From the NCBI RefSeq assembly GCF_001428255.1, contig NZ_LMRW01000001.1, positions 560,504 through 624,503 of the forward strand: DNA of 64,000 nt. The letters run 5' to 3'. Origin of the DNA: Agromyces sp. Soil535. Lineage in GTDB: Bacteria > Actinomycetota > Actinomycetes > Actinomycetales > Microbacteriaceae. Below the pieces are notes generated by a model, which worked only from the letters and a program-made list of their open reading frames with translations, made no database searches and was not told the origin of the DNA. The position numbers and the translations under genes are program-made. Below, in pieces: positions 61,573 to 64,000 of the stretch (the first letter of the stretch is position 1; each line of letters starts with the position of its first letter).

Positions 61573-62328
61573 GTGAGCGACGAGCGAGCCTCGCGGGGGA
61601 TCGACCCGATGTTCGATCCCCGGTATCAGCGAGGCTACATCCCGGATGCCGCGGGCCGGCCGGCCGCCGTCCCGACGCCGATCGACGACGTGCCGGCAGC
61701 CTCACGCGATGCGACGGCGCCGCACGACGAGACGCCGCCGGCTCCCTCGCCCGCGGAAACGCCTGACGCCGCGGAGCCGTCCCCGACCGATCCGTGGTTC
61801 ATCGCCGCGTGGGCATTCGCCGGGCTCGCAGTCGTGGGCGGTTTGCTCATCCTGTGGGGCTCGGTATCGGGCGACAACGTCTTCGGCCCGGAGAACGAGC
61901 CAGAGGAGTGGCTCCAGTTCTCCGCATGGAACGTCGCGCCGGTACTCATCGGAGGCGGCCTGATCGGCATCGTCGGGCTGCTCGTCTGGACCGGCGCTCG
62001 TCACGCCCGCCGTCGGGGCGTTGCAGGGATCGGTCGGCTGCTGCGAAACCCCGCCGTGCTCACGCTCGCCGCGCTTGCCGTGGTCGCGTCCGTCGCCACG
62101 GTCTGGGCGATCGGGGCGAGCATCGAGGTACGCCTGCAGTTCCTGCCGGGAGCCGACGCGACGGAGGAGCAGTTGGCGGAACTGCGCCTCGTCGCGATCG
62201 CGAACGCGATCCCGGCTCCCGCGACCCTCACCGCCGTGTTCGCAGTGCTCGGCATCCTGCTGGTCGGCGCGACGTCGAGCGATCTGGGCCGCACACGTCG
62301 CAGCGTCCTCTTCTGGAAGGACGGGTGA
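61573..62328 (+). CDS. Triplicated membrane-protein family, copy 2 (fused)
   Basis: A 251-residue protein: N-terminal IDPMFDPRYQRGYIPD, a Pro/Ala/Asp-rich linker, DPWFIAAWAFAGLAVVGG helix, a second helix ending RHARRRG, then RLLRNPAVLTLAALAVVA and a fourth helix near the end. It joins in one frame what copy 1 encodes as two overlapping genes. GTG 61573 is placed after GAGGGGG. No function recognised. Topology suggests four helices with the proline-rich tail on one side. Confidence 0.75.
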   Translation: MSDERASRGIDPMFDPRYQRGYIPDAAGRPAAVPTPIDDVPAASRDATAPHDETPPAPSPAETPDAAEPSPTDPWFIAAWAFAGLAVVGGLLILWGSVSGDNVFGPENEPEEWLQFSAWNVAPVLIGGGLIGIVGLLVWTGARHARRRGVAGIGRLLRNPAVLTLAALAVVASVATVWAIGASIEVRLQFLPGADATEEQLAELRLVAIANAIPAPATLTAVFAVLGILLVGATSSDLGRTRRSVLFWKDG

Positions 62329-62363
62329 TGCCCGCCGCTGCCACATCGAACGGAGGTGTGGGC

Positions 62364-63275
62364 GTGAACGAGGATCCGGCACCGACCATCGACCCACGGT
62401 TCGATCCGCGGTTCCAGCGAGGCTACGTGCACTCGGGCGACGGTGCCCGCTGGGGGTCGGTTCCGAATGCATCCGCTGAGTCCGAGGCCCCGGTGTCGTC
62501 AGATATGCCGGCGAAGCCCGACATCTCGCACGAGCCGCCCGTCGTCGTACGCGTCCAATCGTCCCAGGGAAAGCCCGTCGCCCGAGCTGAGTCGCCGGCT
62601 CCGACGGTCGTTCCCCCGGTGGCGGACCCGGAGGGGCCCGCGGCAGACGCTTCGCCGCACGCCCTGGCGGCGGGCCCCGACACAGTCCCTGAGCGGGACG
62701 ACGGGCCGTCACCACGCGATCCGTGGTTCCTTGCGGCCTGGGGCGTCGCCGTCGCCGCCGTCGTGGTGGGTTCCGGCCTCTGGTGGATGGCGATCTTCAA
62801 CCGCGACTACCTCGGGCCGCCGCAGCAGTCCGACGTGTGGCTCGAGGCGATCGCGTGGGGCATCGCGCCGGCGCTCGCCGAGGCCGGGCTGATCGCCGTG
62901 GTCGGGTTGCTCGCTTGGACAGGCGTGCGCCACGCTCGTCGTCACAGAGGAGTCGCCGTGACCCTCCGGCTGTTTCGGAACCCCTCCGCGGTCGCGCTCG
63001 CCCTGTTCGGGGTGATCGCGATGGTGGTCACGATCTGGGCCATCCGGATACAGGCGGAGGATCAGGGCATGGGTTGGATCGGAACGCCGACCGAGGAGCA
63101 ACTCGTGGAATTCCGCGTGTTCACCTTCGCGAACGCGATCGCGGCGCCCGCAACATCGGTCGCGGTGCTCTCGCTGATCAGCGTCCTCGTGATCGCCGCG
63201 GTCTCGGGGCATGCGCTGAAGTCGGCACGAGGCATCCGCACCGATGATCGCGTCAGCGCGCCACGCGCACGATGA
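62364..63275 (+). CDS. Triplicated membrane-protein family, copy 3 (fused)
   Basis: A 303-residue paralogue with IDPRFDPRFQRGYVHS at the start, the longest Pro/Ser/Ala linker of the three (about 30-125), DPWFLAAWGVAVAAVVVG, and LRLFRNPSAVALALFGVIAMVVT in the second half. GTG 62364 is preferred over the upstream ATG 62328 because GGAGG is 7 bases away and the other copies start at the same place. The C-terminus overlaps the 3' end of the convergent diacylglycerol-kinase gene by 23 bases. Confidence 0.75.
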   Translation: MNEDPAPTIDPRFDPRFQRGYVHSGDGARWGSVPNASAESEAPVSSDMPAKPDISHEPPVVVRVQSSQGKPVARAESPAPTVVPPVADPEGPAADASPHALAAGPDTVPERDDGPSPRDPWFLAAWGVAVAAVVVGSGLWWMAIFNRDYLGPPQQSDVWLEAIAWGIAPALAEAGLIAVVGLLAWTGVRHARRHRGVAVTLRLFRNPSAVALALFGVIAMVVTIWAIRIQAEDQGMGWIGTPTEEQLVEFRVFTFANAIAAPATSVAVLSLISVLVIAAVSGHALKSARGIRTDDRVSAPRAR

Positions 63276-64000
63276 GCGCCGCAGGGTCGACGCGGAACCG
63301 TGCCGCCACGACGGTGCCGAACGCGTCGCCGTCGATCTCGAACTCCTCGGGTGCGGCCTCGATCTCGATGTCGACCGAGCGTCCGCGTGAGTAGACGATC
63401 TCGCGACGACGGCTGCCGCCCGTGAGGTCGACGAACTGGCGCCCGAGCGCGCTCTTGCGCAACACGCGGTTCTCCCAGGTGACCTTGCGCCACGCGAGGA
63501 CCCAGCCCATGAGGTTTCGCGGCTGCAGCACCATCACGTCGAGCAGGCCGTCGTCGAGCTCGGCATCGGGGATCAGCTCGATGTTGCCGGGCAGGTAGCC
63601 GAGGTTGGCGACCAGGATGCTCGACACCCGGGAGCGCTGCAGCCGACCCGCTTCAATGCGGTACACGACGCGGAACGGCTTGGAGACGGGGATGGCCCGC
63701 AGGCCCGCGTCGACGTAGGCCAGCCAGCCCACCCGCTTCTTGAGGCCGGGGTTCGTCTTCGCGATCATCGTCGCGTCGATGCCGATGCCCGACATCACGA
63801 GCGAGGCGTGCGTCTCGGCGGACCCGTCGGCCCGCGTGACGTCGGCGACGAGCACGTCGACGGCGCGGTCGAGCCCGGCGAAGGCGAGCACCACGGCGTC
63901 GTCCTGGTCGTTCACGGGGATGCCCAGGTTGCGCGCGAAGATGTTGCCCGTGCCGAGCGGCACGAGCCCGAGCGGCACGCCGCTGCCGCGGAGGGTCGCC
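63253..64000 (-). CDS. Diacylglycerol kinase-family lipid kinase (YegS/DgkB-like), 5' part outside window
   Basis: At least 249 residues are visible and the frame stays open to the window edge, so the N-terminus is missing. VPLGLVPLGTGNIFARNLGIP is the GGDGT-following nucleotide-binding region of the DAGK catalytic domain. SGIGIDATMIAKTNPGLKKRVGWLAYVDAG and the C-terminal beta domain (LLDVMVLQPRNLMGWVLAW) follow. It phosphorylates diacylglycerol or a related lipid at the membrane. A degenerate copy of its last 43 residues lies at 61348-61490. Confidence 0.92.
   Translation of the reverse strand, partial: ATLRGSGVPLGLVPLGTGNIFARNLGIPVNDQDDAVVLAFAGLDRAVDVLVADVTRADGSAETHASLVMSGIGIDATMIAKTNPGLKKRVGWLAYVDAGLRAIPVSKPFRVVYRIEAGRLQRSRVSSILVANLGYLPGNIELIPDAELDDGLLDVMVLQPRNLMGWVLAWRKVTWENRVLRKSALGRQFVDLTGGSRRREIVYSRGRSVDIEIEAAPEEFEIDGDAFGTVVAARFRVDPAALIVRVAR

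Noticed and set aside
61418..61705. Minus-strand frame over the gap between membrane-protein copies 1 and 2
   Set aside because: It is in a different frame from the kinase remnant and shows no conserved motif.

Overview
The window looks like a chromosome segment of a high-GC Gram-positive bacterium. I infer Actinomycetota, most likely Microbacteriaceae. The grounds are very high GC with G/C-ending codons, many GTG starts, 4-nt GTGA/ATGA gene overlaps, a CebR-type cello-oligosaccharide operon, lipoprotein-dependent sugar transporters and FCD/LacI regulators. I see no rRNA or tRNA gene, CRISPR array, insertion sequence or phage gene. Family names come from motif recognition; no database search was run.

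Region 1 (1-18770): a pathway for the branched sugar acid D-apionate, in two halves. Left half: the end of a LacI regulator, an SDR dehydrogenase and an ApnL-like D-apionate lactonase. Right half: an FCD-GntR regulator diverging from a tightly overlapped operon of an MFS transporter, lerK, derI, lerI, oiaC and apnO. Read together: apionolactone -> D-apionate (ApnL) -> 3-oxo-isoapionate (ApnO) -> L-erythrulose (OiaC) -> L-erythrulose 1-P (LerK) -> D-erythrulose 4-P (LerI) -> D-erythrose 4-P (DerI). ACCGGT-centred operators lie before both halves. Between them (3067-11695) sits an aromatic-degradation island: two flavin monooxygenases, acyl-CoA ligase, FAH-family enzyme, extradiol dioxygenase, TetR and DoxX.

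Region 2 (18774-26023): a LacI-controlled glycoside locus (GH13 glucosidase, LacI, ABC binding protein and two permeases, short GH32/GH68-like enzyme), with two perfect palindromic operators between the divergent units. Region 3 (26045-32127): PNPOx-like protein, MarR-MFS pair, and the ATP-grasp/alpha-E/transglutaminase cassette, whose first gene carries a 21-Gln microsatellite and an interspersed palindromic repeat at its 3' end.

Region 4 (32164-41163) is the most interesting part. It is a second erythrulose module (lerK with a 1-nt frameshift, derI, lerI, FCD-GntR) joined to a TIM-barrel protein, a PdxA-family dehydrogenase and a TctCBA carboxylate transporter. It has no apnO, oiaC or sugar-acid kinase. 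An identical 18-bp operator precedes both transcription units. This suggests an undescribed acid-to-L-erythrulose route.

Region 5 (41189-64000): tandem alpha/beta hydrolases (the second has lost its nucleophile Ser), a lipoate-ligase-family protein, small membrane protein, flavodoxin, solitary DNA methyltransferase, a cebR/bglC/cebGFE operon, VanY-type peptidase, MFS transporter, secreted amidase, a repeat-rich convergent intergenic region, pgm, DUF445 protein, pheA, a triplicated membrane-protein family, and the 3' part of a diacylglycerol-kinase gene. A fragment of that kinase gene left after copy 1 records how the triplication arose.
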